From: JASGCK01 sp031538565
Lineage (GTDB): Bacteria > Pseudomonadota > Gammaproteobacteria > Burkholderiales > Burkholderiaceae_C
Length of the DNA: 64,000 bases
Assembly: GCA_031538565.1 (NCBI GenBank)
Contig: JAVKLS010000028.1
Span: 87,140-151,139, forward strand
Reading direction: 5' to 3'
In this document: one piece after another, positions 26,598-35,016 of the stretch
Position numbering within the stretch: the stretch's first letter is position 1
How the letters are laid out: every line of letters begins with the position of its first letter
Translations under genes and position numbers: made by a program
Notes under the pieces: generated by a model
The model's database searches: none
What the model was told of the DNA's origin: nothing
Seen by the model: only the letters and a program-made list of their open reading frames with translations

Positions 26598-27179
26598 ATG
26601 AAAAACACAACTCATAAAGCAGCAGTATTACGCCGCATACGCAGGGTTTGGTTATTGGCAGGATTGACAGGCCTGTTTGCCATCAGCAGCATGGCGCAAG
26701 CGCAGTCAGGAGGACAAGTCTGTAATGTCAAGATTCCGCTGACACGCCCAGACAGCCGCTATGAGCTGGTAAACGGAGCCACGCCCGCAGGCAGCGAAGT
26801 GCGCGACAAAGTGACGGGGTTGATTTGGCAGCGCTGCGTGGTGGGCATGACGTGGGATGGCGCCACCTGTACGGGCACTGTCAGCACCCTGACGTGGCAA
26901 AACGCCCTTGATGCTGTGCGCACCGCGAGCAAAAGCACAGTATCTGCCGCTACATTTTGGCGCGTGCCTAACCATGCCGAGCTGTACAGCTTGGCCGAAC
27001 GGGCTTGTTCTGGCCTAACGATCAACACCACGTGGTTTCCAGCAGCGCTAAATGAGTCGGCATGGTCCTCTTCGCCCAATGCGAAGAGCAACGCCAACGC
27101 CTGGGCTGTCAACTTCAGCAACGGCGACGATGAGGTCGCCGCTAAGACCAACGCCAACCGCGTGCGTTTGGTTCGTTAG
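26598..27179 (+). CDS. secreted DUF1566/Lcl-C (C-type-lectin-like) domain protein
   Basis: The 193-residue protein has a signal peptide (basic start, hydrophobic WLLAGLTGLFAISSM, cleavage after AQA) and a short DUF1566 domain: RDKVTGLIWQRC, LTWQNAL, FWRVPNHAELYSLAE, ESAWSSSP and the C-terminal NAWAVNFSNG..NRVRLVR. AAGGAG precedes the ATG. It is half the size of the upstream relative but its C terminus aligns with it at DNA and protein level. The fold is related to C-type lectins and often binds ligands at the cell surface. The ligand here is unknown. Confidence 0.82.
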   Translation: MKNTTHKAAVLRRIRRVWLLAGLTGLFAISSMAQAQSGGQVCNVKIPLTRPDSRYELVNGATPAGSEVRDKVTGLIWQRCVVGMTWDGATCTGTVSTLTWQNALDAVRTASKSTVSAATFWRVPNHAELYSLAERACSGLTINTTWFPAALNESAWSSSPNAKSNANAWAVNFSNGDDEVAAKTNANRVRLVR

Positions 27180-27187
27180 TTCGTGGT

Positions 27188-27210
27188 TAGCCGCTTTGGG
27201 GTTGCGGCTA
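27188..27210 (+). terminator. weak hairpin after the second DUF1566 gene
   Basis: TAGCCGC (27188-27194) pairs with GCGGCTA (27204-27210) around a 9-base loop. There is no T tract, so it is at best a weak terminator or an mRNA-stabilising hairpin before thrS. Confidence 0.25.
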
Positions 27211-27277
27211 CGGGTTCTTAGTGCTTTTACAATCTGCCGCTGCACTTTGTTTTACTGCACGATTGGCACCTACTTCC

Positions 27278-29185
27278 ATGATTCAAATCACACTCCCCGA
27301 TTCTTCTGTTCGCGAATTTGCCGCGCCCGTTACTGTGACCGAGGTTGCCGCGTCCATTGGCGCGGGGCTGGCCAAGGCGGCGCTAGCGGGCCGAGTTGAT
27401 GGAAAAGTCGTTGATACCAGCTACACCATTGCGCGTCACGCATCGCTGGCAATTTTGACGGCCAAAGATGCCGAGGGCTTGGAAGTGATTCGGCATTCCA
27501 CCGCGCATCTGCTGGCTTATGCCGTAAAAGAGCTGTTCCCCGAGGCGCAGGTCACGATCGGTCCAGTGATTGAAAACGGCTTTTACTACGATTTTGCGGG
27601 CGTGCGCGCCTTCACTCCCGAGGACATGGCGGCCATCGAGAAAAAGATGACCGCTCTGGCTGCGCTTGATGAGCCTGTTATCCGCCGCGTGCTCCCGCGT
27701 GACGAGGCGGCGGCTTATTTCAAAGAAATGGGCGAGCACTACAAAGCGGAAATCATTGGTTCTATTCCTGCTGGCGAGGATGTGTCGCTGTACCGAGAAG
27801 GAGCGTTTGAAGATTTGTGCCGCGGCCCGCACGTGCCGTCCACGGGCAAGCTGAAGCATTTCAAGCTAATGAAGGTGGCGGGCGCTTATTGGCGTGGCGA
27901 TCAAAAAAATGAGCAGCTTCAGCGCGTGTACGGCACGGCTTGGGCGAGCAAGGAGGAGTTGCAAAATTATTTGACCATGCTGGAGGAGGCGGAAAAGCGT
28001 GATCACCGCAAACTGGGGCGTGAGCTGGATTTGTTCCACATCGACGAGCATTCGCCTGGCACCGTTTTTTGGCATCCCAAAGGCTGGACGCTTTGGCAGC
28101 AGGTTGAGCAATATATGCGCGCCGTGTACCTTGGTAACGGCTACCAAGAGGTCAAAGGTCCGCAAATTTTGGATGCGGCGCTGTGGGAAAAAACGGGGCA
28201 CTGGGACAAGTACCGCGAAAATATGTTCACCACCGAATCGGAAAAGCGTGACTATGCCTTAAAGCCCATGAATTGCCCTGGGCATATTTTGATTTTTAAG
28301 CAGGGGCTTAAAAGTTATCGCGACTTGCCGCTACGCTTTGGTGAGTTCGGGCAATGCCACCGCAACGAACCCACAGGCGGTTTGCACGGCATTATGCGAG
28401 TGCGCGGCTTTACGCAGGACGATGGACACATCTTTTGCACGGAGGAGCAAATTCAAAGCGAAGTTGCGGCCTTTCACAAGCTCGTCATGGCGGTGTACCA
28501 AGATTTTGGTTTTGTCCAGGTGGCGGTTAAATTGGCGCTACGCCCTGAAAAACGAATTGGCACGGAAGAGTCGTGGGACTACGCCGAAAACGCGCTGCGT
28601 GTGGCGATTCTGGCAAGCGGCGCAGATTTAGAAGAGTTGCCAGGTGAGGGTGCGTTTTACGGCCCCAAGATTGAATACCATCTTAAAGACAGTATTGGTC
28701 GCACATGGCAGTGCGGGACTATGCAAATCGACCCCAATATGCCCGAACGCTTGGATGCGGATTACGTGGCTGCGGACAGCAGTCGTCAGCGCCCTGTGAT
28801 GCTGCACCGCGCAATTGTGGGAAGCTTGGAGCGCTTTATTGGCATTTTGATTGAGCAATACGCGGGGGCGTTGCCTGCATGGTTAGCGCCAACTCAAATT
28901 GGCATTGCGGCTATCACGGATGCACAAGCCGATTACGCACGGGAAGTGGCGCAAAAACTGCAAAAAAATGGCTTTAGGGTCAACTTGGACCTGAGAAACG
29001 AAAAAATTAACTATAAAATACGCGAGTTTGCCATGCAGAAGCTCCCCTACGCGCTCGCAGTTGGGGATCGCGAGAAGAGCACGAACTCGGTTTCCGTTCG
29101 GGCTAGAGGTGAACAAAACGCTGTCACGATGAGCTTTGATGATTTTGTGCATCAAATCACCCAAGACGTGGCGAATAAGACTTGA
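27278..29185 (+). CDS. thrS: threonyl-tRNA synthetase
   Basis: ThrS charges tRNA-Thr. Taking the ATG at 27278 (635 residues; the open frame starts earlier, at 27221) gives the normal MIQITLPD start of the TGS domain. The editing domain has HSTAH (His73, His77) and GFYYDF. The class II core has MNCPGH with zinc ligand Cys333, FRNEPTGG-like FGQCHRNEPTGGLHG, and motif 3 GSLERFIGILIEQYAG. The anticodon-binding domain occupies the last 100 residues. It leads the thrS-infC-rpmI-rplT cluster, as in most proteobacteria. Confidence 0.97.
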   Translation: MIQITLPDSSVREFAAPVTVTEVAASIGAGLAKAALAGRVDGKVVDTSYTIARHASLAILTAKDAEGLEVIRHSTAHLLAYAVKELFPEAQVTIGPVIENGFYYDFAGVRAFTPEDMAAIEKKMTALAALDEPVIRRVLPRDEAAAYFKEMGEHYKAEIIGSIPAGEDVSLYREGAFEDLCRGPHVPSTGKLKHFKLMKVAGAYWRGDQKNEQLQRVYGTAWASKEELQNYLTMLEEAEKRDHRKLGRELDLFHIDEHSPGTVFWHPKGWTLWQQVEQYMRAVYLGNGYQEVKGPQILDAALWEKTGHWDKYRENMFTTESEKRDYALKPMNCPGHILIFKQGLKSYRDLPLRFGEFGQCHRNEPTGGLHGIMRVRGFTQDDGHIFCTEEQIQSEVAAFHKLVMAVYQDFGFVQVAVKLALRPEKRIGTEESWDYAENALRVAILASGADLEELPGEGAFYGPKIEYHLKDSIGRTWQCGTMQIDPNMPERLDADYVAADSSRQRPVMLHRAIVGSLERFIGILIEQYAGALPAWLAPTQIGIAAITDAQADYAREVAQKLQKNGFRVNLDLRNEKINYKIREFAMQKLPYALAVGDREKSTNSVSVRARGEQNAVTMSFDDFVHQITQDVANKT

Positions 29186-29214
29186 AAGAGTCCAACATTT
29201 TTAGGATTTAAACC

Positions 29215-29844
29215 ATCGCTACCGAATTCCGTCAACCGCGCCAACGTGAAGAGCGCAAACATCGTCTCAATCGCGAAATCATGGCGCCTGAGTTGCGGGT
29301 CACAGGGCCAGAGGGCGAATCGCTAGGCATTATGAGTTTGTCGGATGCGCTGCGACAAGCGGGTGAGTTGGATGTGGATTTGGTAGAGATTTCGGCAACG
29401 GCTGTACCGCCTGTGGCGAGGCTGATGGATTACGGGAAGTTTAAGTATTCAGAGGCAAAAAAAGCTGCCGAGGCAAAAGCCAAGCAGCACGTGATTGATA
29501 TTAAAGAGATTAAGTTTCGCCCTGGTACCGATGATGGCGACTACAACATCAAAATGCGTAATATCAAACGTTTTTTGGAAGAAGGTGATAAATGCAAAAT
29601 CACGCTGCGTTTTAGAGGACGTGAGATTACGCATCAGGATTTGGGAATGGCGCTTTTGATGCGCATTCGGGACGAGTTAGGTGATTTGATTGTGATTGAA
29701 AGTATGCCCAAGTTAGAGGGACGTCAGATGATCATGATGATTGCGCCTGGTAAGAAAAAAGCGGGAGCTGGTAAGTCGGCAACGACCTCAGCCCCCGCCG
29801 CTGCAACCAAGCCTGTGAACTCTTCGGAGGCGGTGGTTGCATAA
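29215..29844 (+). CDS. infC: translation initiation factor IF-3, non-AUG (ATC) start
   Basis: IF-3 binds the 30S subunit and checks start-codon identity. The first ATG (29281) would cut off the N-terminal domain start. In frame, 22 codons upstream, ATC at 29215 follows AGGA (29203-29206) and gives a sequence ending RLNREIMAPELRV, the normal IF-3 N terminus. IF-3 genes classically use AUU or AUC so that the factor represses its own translation; that autoregulation is known for the family and inferred here. The linker (SEAKKAAEAKAKQ) and C-terminal domain (IKEIKFRP, FRGREITHQ) are intact; an Ala-rich tail ends the 209-residue protein. Confidence 0.95.
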   Translation: MATEFRQPRQREERKHRLNREIMAPELRVTGPEGESLGIMSLSDALRQAGELDVDLVEISATAVPPVARLMDYGKFKYSEAKKAAEAKAKQHVIDIKEIKFRPGTDDGDYNIKMRNIKRFLEEGDKCKITLRFRGREITHQDLGMALLMRIRDELGDLIVIESMPKLEGRQMIMMIAPGKKKAGAGKSATTSAPAAATKPVNSSEAVVA

Positions 29845-29916
29845 AACTCAGGGTTAACAAGGGACGCGAAGCCATTGCGTCACACCTCATGAGTTCATAA
29901 GTAGAAGGAGCATTCA

Positions 29917-30120
29917 ATGCCCAAAATGAAAACCAAAAGCGGTGCGAAAAAACGCTTCCGCGTTCGTCCAGGTGGTTCCGTCAAGCGCGGGCAAGCCTTC
30001 AAACGTCACATTTTGACCAAGAAGACCACTAAAAATAAACGTCACTTGCGCGGAGCAACGGTTGTTCATAAGACCGATATGGGTCGTATGGCGGATATGT
30101 TGCCAGGTCGCGGCATTTAA
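29917..30120 (+). CDS. rpmI: 50S ribosomal protein L35
   Basis: The 67-residue basic protein has the L35 pattern MPKMKTKSGAKKRF and HILTKKTTKNKRHLRG. GAAGGAG precedes the ATG. It sits between infC and rplT in the conserved order. Confidence 0.97.
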   Translation: MPKMKTKSGAKKRFRVRPGGSVKRGQAFKRHILTKKTTKNKRHLRGATVVHKTDMGRMADMLPGRGI

Positions 30121-30149
30121 TTAACGACTAACGCAGGAGTAACGAAAAA

Positions 30150-30506
30150 ATGTCTAGAGTCAAACGTGGAGTCACGGCACGCGCCCGTCACAAAAAAGTT
30201 CTTAAGTTAGCCAAAGGTTTTCGCGGTCGCCGCGGTAATGTCTACCGAGTCGCCAAAGAAGCGGTGATGAAGGCGGGGCAATATGCCTACCGCGATCGCC
30301 GCGCTAAAAAACGTGTGTTTCGAGCCTTGTGGATTGCGCGTATTAACGCAGCTGCCCGCGGCCTTGGAATTACGTACAGCCAATTTGCTAATGGTTTGAA
30401 AAAAGCCAATATCCAAATTGACCGCAAGGTGCTCGCCAATCTCGCCATTAGCGACGAAGCGGGTTTCGCGGCGATTGTGGCTCAAGTCAAAGCGGCGTTG
30501 GCGTAA
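30150..30506 (+). CDS. rplT: 50S ribosomal protein L20
   Basis: The 118-residue protein begins MSRVKRGVTARARHKKVLK and continues with GFRGRRGNVYRVAKEAV, the L20 signature. L20 binds 23S rRNA and in other bacteria represses its own operon by binding the leader mRNA; whether that occurs here cannot be seen. A hairpin with T tract follows 30 bp later. Confidence 0.97.
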   Translation: MSRVKRGVTARARHKKVLKLAKGFRGRRGNVYRVAKEAVMKAGQYAYRDRRAKKRVFRALWIARINAAARGLGITYSQFANGLKKANIQIDRKVLANLAISDEAGFAAIVAQVKAALA

Positions 30507-30535
30507 AAGCAAGCCTCGTTTTTGACTAGCATGAG

Positions 30536-30571
30536 AGGGTTGAAGTTTGTATAAAACTTTGACCCTTTTTT
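30536..30571 (+). terminator. rho-independent terminator/attenuator between rplT and pheS
   Basis: A 13-bp stem (30536-30548 with 30554-30566, two wobble pairs) has a 5-base loop and is followed by six T residues. It ends 31 bp before the pheS ATG. It ends the rplT transcript or attenuates read-through into pheST. Confidence 0.75.
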
Positions 30572-30601
30572 ATTTAACTTGTCTTGAGTGGGACGTTTGG
30601 T

Positions 30602-31666
30602 ATGAGTGATCTTCAGGTCATGGTTGATAGCGCTGTCGCAGCTTTTGGGGCTTGCGCTGCGCCCGCTGATTTGGAAAACGCCAAGGCCCAGTACCTTGGA
30701 AAAGCAGGCTGCATCACCGAGCTGATGAAGAGCATGGCAGCGCTTCCTATCGACGAAAAAAAGGTACGCGGCGCACAAATAAATGTCGCCAAACAAGCGA
30801 TAGAAACCGCGTTGACCGCTAGGCGTGAAGCTTTGCAAGATGCGGTGATGAACGCGCAGCTTGCAACAGAAGCTTTGGACGTTAGCTTGCCAGGCAGAGC
30901 CACCCGCGCACGCGGTGGTTTGCATCCCGTGATGCTGACCCAAGAGCGAATTGAAAGTATTTTTGGCTCAATGGGATTTGATGTTGCCGACGGTCCTGAA
31001 ATTGAAAACGACTGGTTTAACTTTACGGCGTTGAACACCCCCGAAGACCATCCCGCACGCTCGATGCACGACACGTTTTATGTCGAACCCCTGGATGGCA
31101 AGCCCGCGCGCACGCCGCCGCTATTGCGCACACATACCAGTCCCATGCAGATTCGCCATGCGACCTCGCACGTGAAAGCCTGGAAGGCCAGTGCCACCGC
31201 CAACATGACGATGCCAGAAATTCGCGTCATTGCACCAGGGCGCACTTACCGCGTGGACAGCGATGCCACGCATTCGCCCATGTTTCATCAGTGCGAAGGT
31301 TTATGGATTGGTGAAAACGTGAGTTTTAAAGATTTGAAAGTCGTCTTCACCGATTTTTGTAAAACGTTTTTTGAACGAGACGACCTTGATCTACGCTTTC
31401 GTCCCAGCTTTTTCCCGTTTACCGAGCCTAGCGCCGAAATCGATATTCAATTTGCCAGTGGTCCTTTGGCGGGGCGTTGGCTAGAGGTGGCTGGATCTGG
31501 ACAGGTGCATCCGAATGTGGTTCGCAATATGGGGCTGGACCCCGAGTGCTACATCGGGTTTGCGTTTGGTATGGGCATGGATCGGCTCACCATGCTGCGC
31601 TACGGCATCAATGATCTACGCTTGTTCTTTGATGGTGATTTGCGGTTTCTCTCCCAGTTTCAATAA
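30602..31666 (+). CDS. pheS: phenylalanyl-tRNA synthetase alpha subunit
   Basis: PheS is the catalytic subunit of the alpha2-beta2 enzyme. The ATG at 30602 is preceded by GGGA; an in-frame TTG at 30584 is less likely. The N-terminal coiled-coil (about 1-100) is followed by the class II core: HPVMLTQERIESIF, MHDTFYV, LLRTHTSPMQIR, HQCEGLWI and the motif 3 region GFAFGMGMDRLTMLRYGI. The 354-residue length is normal. It is 20 bp upstream of pheT. Confidence 0.97.
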   Translation: MSDLQVMVDSAVAAFGACAAPADLENAKAQYLGKAGCITELMKSMAALPIDEKKVRGAQINVAKQAIETALTARREALQDAVMNAQLATEALDVSLPGRATRARGGLHPVMLTQERIESIFGSMGFDVADGPEIENDWFNFTALNTPEDHPARSMHDTFYVEPLDGKPARTPPLLRTHTSPMQIRHATSHVKAWKASATANMTMPEIRVIAPGRTYRVDSDATHSPMFHQCEGLWIGENVSFKDLKVVFTDFCKTFFERDDLDLRFRPSFFPFTEPSAEIDIQFASGPLAGRWLEVAGSGQVHPNVVRNMGLDPECYIGFAFGMGMDRLTMLRYGINDLRLFFDGDLRFLSQFQ

Positions 31667-31686
31667 TTTAAAAAAAGAAATCCACC

Positions 31687-34155
31687 ATGCAATTCCCAGA
31701 GAGCTGGTTGCGCGAATTTTGCAACCCACCCCTTAGCACTCAAGCGCTTGCCGACAAACTGACCATGGCGGGTTTGGAAGTGGAACAACTCGCCCCTGTT
31801 GCCCCCGCGTTTAACGGCGTGGTGGTGGCAGAAATTAAAACGTGCGAGCAGCATCCCAATGCCGACCGCTTACGCGTATGCACCGTTGATGGGGGGCAAG
31901 CGCAGCTTTTACGCATTGTGTGCGGTGCGTCCAATGCCAGAATCGGCATCAAAATTCCTTGCGCTTTAGTGGGTGCCGAGCTTCCCCCAGCGGTTGATGC
32001 AAAAGATGGCAAGCCTTTCAAAATCAAACTCGGACAGCTGCGCGGGGTGGAAAGCCAAGGAATGCTGTGCTCGGCTAAAGAGCTCGGCATTTCCGAGGAT
32101 GCGCAGGGCTTGCTGGAGTTGGATGCGACTGCTGTGGTTGGACAAAACATCCGCGAGCATTTGAATTTGGATGACACGTTGTTTACGCTGAAACTTACGC
32201 CCAATTTGGCGCATTGCCTCTCGGTGTACGGCGTGGCGCGGGAAGTGGCGGCCATTACAGGTGCATCTTTAATAAAGCCAAAGTTTGCTCAGGCAAAGGT
32301 TGATTTTCCCGATGTGCTGCCGATCAAAATTGAAGCGCCTGATCTTTGTGGGCGTTTCTCGGGGCGCATCGTGCGCGGTGTGAATTACAGTGCCGCTACG
32401 CCAAAGTGGATGGTGGACAAACTCGCACGCTGTGGGCAGCGCAGCGTCAATGCGTTGGTGGATATTTCTAACTACGTGATGTTTGAGTTTGGTCGTCCGT
32501 CGCATATTTTTGATCTAGACAAAATCCACGGCGGATTGTGTGTGCGCTGGGCAAAAAATGGTGAAAGCCTCAAGCTCTTAAATGGCAATACCGTTGCATT
32601 GGCAAGTGATGAGTCCGCGCAAAGTAAGGTCGGCGTGATTGCTGACGAGCGTGCGATTGAATCTCTGGCAGGCATTATGGGTGGCGATGCCACGGCGGTG
32701 AGCCAGTCCACGCAAAACATTTACATTGAGGCGGCGTTTTGGTATCCCAGCAGCGTGGCAGGGCGATCGCGTCGCTTTCATTTTTCGACCGATGCAGGAC
32801 ACCGCTTTGAGCGCGGTGTTGACCCTAGCACCACGCTAGAGCATTTGGAGCGCATCACCGCGCTTGTACTGGCTATTTGTGGCACCAGCAGCACAACCGT
32901 GGGGGCGCTTGACGACCATCAACCCAATATGCCCGTCATCCGCCCCGTGCTGCTGCGTACTGCGCGCGCAGCCAAGGTCATTGGCATGCCGCTTTCCAAA
33001 GAAGACTGCCGGCAAGCCTTGTCTAGCCTAGGATTGCAAGTCACGCAAGACGCAAAAAATACGGATGCGCTCATGGTGACATCGCCTGCTTATCGGTTTG
33101 ATTTGCAGATAGAAGAAGATTTGATTGAGGAGGTGGCGCGCCAAATTGGCTACGACCATCTGCCCACCACTAAACCGCTGGCGCCTACCGCGCCCAAGCT
33201 GCGGCTGGAGACGGTGCGATCAAACTTCACCGTGCGCCGTCAATTGGCAAGCCTTGGGTATCAAGAAACCATTAACTTTGGTTTCGTGCCCGAGCATTGG
33301 GAGTTGGAGTTGGCGGGTAACACCAACCCCGTGCGCTTGACCAACCCGATAACCAGCCAAATGAATGTGATGCGCTCCAGTTTGATTGGCTCGTTGCTGG
33401 CGGTTTTGAAATACAACCAAGACCGCAAAGCGGGCGAAGAGACGAAGCAGGTGCGCGTGTTTGAATTGGGGCGTGTGTTTTTGCGCGACGCGTCCATCCA
33501 AGATAGCGATAGCACGGTCAAAGGATTGCATCAACCGATGCGAATTTCAGGGCTTGCCAGTGGTGACGCGCAGCCTGCTGGCTGGGGCGTTCGCGCCTCT
33601 GGCGTGGATTTTTTTGATGTCCGTGCCGACGTCGAGGCGCTGTTTGCGCCGCAACTCGTCACGTGCAAACCCGCGGCGCATCCTGCCATGCATCCTGGTC
33701 GCAGCGCGAGCGTGTGCGTCAATGGCGAGATAGTTGGCTACGTGGGCGAGCTGCATCCCAAGTGGAAGCAGTCCTACGGTCTATTTAGTGCGCCTGTGGT
33801 TTTTGAATTAGATCTAGCCGCTGTTGAGCAGCGTGCACTGCCGCGCATCACGCCCGTTTCCAAAGTGCCGTTTGTGCAACGCGATTTAGCTGTTGTGGTT
33901 AAAGAGTCCGCGACCCATGCGCAGCTAATGGAGGCCATCGCCAGCGCCCAGCAGCCACTTGTTAAAAATGCCGCGCTGTTTGATGTGTACCGCGCCAAAG
34001 CGGGCGATACCTCAATGGCGGCAGATGAAAAAAGTCTAGCCGTACGCCTCACGCTAGGCGATGCAGACGCTACGCTTACCGAAGCACAAATTGACACTGC
34101 GGTGGCTGCGGTGACGACGGCACTTTTTGCGCGACTAGCCGCAAGATTACGGTAA
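31687..34155 (+). CDS. pheT: phenylalanyl-tRNA synthetase beta subunit
   Basis: The 822-residue beta subunit has an N-terminal tRNA-binding (EMAP-like) domain at about 40-150 (HPNADRLRVCTVDGG), the B3/B4 editing region (DISNYVMFEFGRPSHIFDLDK), the B5 domain near 410-480 (EEVARQIGYDHLPTT), the core-like domain and a C-terminal FDX-ACB domain (VPFVQRDLAVVV). It edits mischarged Tyr and positions tRNA-Phe. It is followed after 41 bp by ihfA. Confidence 0.97.
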   Translation: MQFPESWLREFCNPPLSTQALADKLTMAGLEVEQLAPVAPAFNGVVVAEIKTCEQHPNADRLRVCTVDGGQAQLLRIVCGASNARIGIKIPCALVGAELPPAVDAKDGKPFKIKLGQLRGVESQGMLCSAKELGISEDAQGLLELDATAVVGQNIREHLNLDDTLFTLKLTPNLAHCLSVYGVAREVAAITGASLIKPKFAQAKVDFPDVLPIKIEAPDLCGRFSGRIVRGVNYSAATPKWMVDKLARCGQRSVNALVDISNYVMFEFGRPSHIFDLDKIHGGLCVRWAKNGESLKLLNGNTVALASDESAQSKVGVIADERAIESLAGIMGGDATAVSQSTQNIYIEAAFWYPSSVAGRSRRFHFSTDAGHRFERGVDPSTTLEHLERITALVLAICGTSSTTVGALDDHQPNMPVIRPVLLRTARAAKVIGMPLSKEDCRQALSSLGLQVTQDAKNTDALMVTSPAYRFDLQIEEDLIEEVARQIGYDHLPTTKPLAPTAPKLRLETVRSNFTVRRQLASLGYQETINFGFVPEHWELELAGNTNPVRLTNPITSQMNVMRSSLIGSLLAVLKYNQDRKAGEETKQVRVFELGRVFLRDASIQDSDSTVKGLHQPMRISGLASGDAQPAGWGVRASGVDFFDVRADVEALFAPQLVTCKPAAHPAMHPGRSASVCVNGEIVGYVGELHPKWKQSYGLFSAPVVFELDLAAVEQRALPRITPVSKVPFVQRDLAVVVKESATHAQLMEAIASAQQPLVKNAALFDVYRAKAGDTSMAADEKSLAVRLTLGDADATLTEAQIDTAVAAVTTALFARLAARLR

Positions 34156-34196
34156 AAAATTAAAACGATAATCACCAACCATTTCAAAAATTAATC

Positions 34197-34505
34197 ATGG
34201 TTCTTGCGCTTGACACACTAGAAAACCCAGCCCTCACCAAAGCGGAGCTGGCTGAAGATTTGCACGCCAGCATTGGACTGTCTAAGCGGGAGTCCAAAGA
34301 AATTGTAGAGACGGTGTATGACTTAATGTCGGCGAGTTTGGTGGCGGGAATAGATGTCAAAATTTCTGGTTTTGGCAACTTCATGGTGCGACATAAAGCC
34401 GAACGCCCAGGGCGCAATCCCCGCACAGGAGAAGCAACCAAAATCGAGGCGCGTCGCGTTGTAACCTTTCACCCCGGCTCCAAGCTCAAGGAGCAGTTGC
34501 TGTAA
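34197..34505 (+). CDS. ihfA: integration host factor alpha subunit
   Basis: This small DNA-bending protein forms a heterodimer with IhfB. The 102-residue sequence has LTKAELAEDL, the beta-arm region GFGNFMVRHKAERPGRNPRTGE with the intercalating Pro, and ARRVVTFHPGSKLK. The pheT-ihfA-merR order is the usual one in proteobacteria. The start is ATG at 34197. Confidence 0.95.
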   Translation: MVLALDTLENPALTKAELAEDLHASIGLSKRESKEIVETVYDLMSASLVAGIDVKISGFGNFMVRHKAERPGRNPRTGEATKIEARRVVTFHPGSKLKEQLL

Positions 34506-34526
34506 TTGCAGCGACCATTAAGCACC

Positions 34527-34892
34527 ATGACCGCCGTTTCAGTTGCGTTGCAACCCATTCCAGCGAAACGCTATTTTGCGATTGGTGAGGTGGCCGAGTT
34601 GTGTATGGTTAAGCCCCATGTGCTGCGTTATTGGGAACAAGAGTTTACGCAGTTGCGTCCCATGAAGCGGCGCGGCAATAGACGCTACTACCAACATCAT
34701 GAGGTTTTGATGATTCGCCGTATTCGCGAGCTTTTGTACGATCAAGGCTTTACTATTAGCGGAGCGCGCAATCACTTGGGCGGTGCTGCAACGCTTGTCA
34801 GCGACGATTTACAGCCTGTGGACATGAACTCGCCCGATTGGCTACGTGAAGAATTGCAAGCGATTCAAAAAATTCTCAAGAGTAAAACGTAA
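34527..34892 (+). CDS. MerR-family transcriptional regulator
   Basis: The protein has an N-terminal MerR winged helix: YFAIGEVAELCMVKPHVLRYWEQEF, then KRRGNRRYYQHHEVLMIRRIRELLYDQGFTI. It lacks the Cys cluster of metal-sensing MerR proteins and has only a short C-terminal helix. Genes of this type regularly follow ihfA, and their targets are not well known. I prefer the ATG at 34527 over a TTG directly after the ihfA stop. Confidence 0.9.
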   Translation: MTAVSVALQPIPAKRYFAIGEVAELCMVKPHVLRYWEQEFTQLRPMKRRGNRRYYQHHEVLMIRRIRELLYDQGFTISGARNHLGGAATLVSDDLQPVDMNSPDWLREELQAIQKILKSKT

Positions 34893-34917
34893 AGTCCGCA
34901 CGCAAGCACCGCGTCGG

Positions 34918-34923
34918 TATAAT
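34918..34923 (+). promoter_or_regulatory. -10 box of the tRNA-Pro gene
   Basis: A perfect TATAAT lies 8 bp before the mature tRNA 5' end. The -35 position (34895-34900, TCCGCA) is poor, as often seen for short tRNA promoters. Confidence 0.5.
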
Positions 34924-34931
34924 CGCCGCTT

Positions 34932-35008
34932 CGGTGTGTGGCGCAGCCTGGTAGCGCACTTGCATGGGGTGCAAGGGGTCGAAGGTTCGAATCCTTTCAC
35001 ACCGACCA
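34932..35008 (+). tRNA. tRNA-Pro (anticodon GGG)
   Basis: The acceptor stem CGGTGTG (34932-34938) pairs with CACACCG (34998-35004), followed by A and an encoded CCA. The anticodon arm is CTTGC-ATGGGGT-GCAAG, giving anticodon GGG. The T arm has the GTTCGAATC loop pattern. A C at the first base is typical of bacterial tRNA-Pro. It reads CCC and CCU. Confidence 0.97.
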
Positions 35009-35016
35009 ATAACAAT

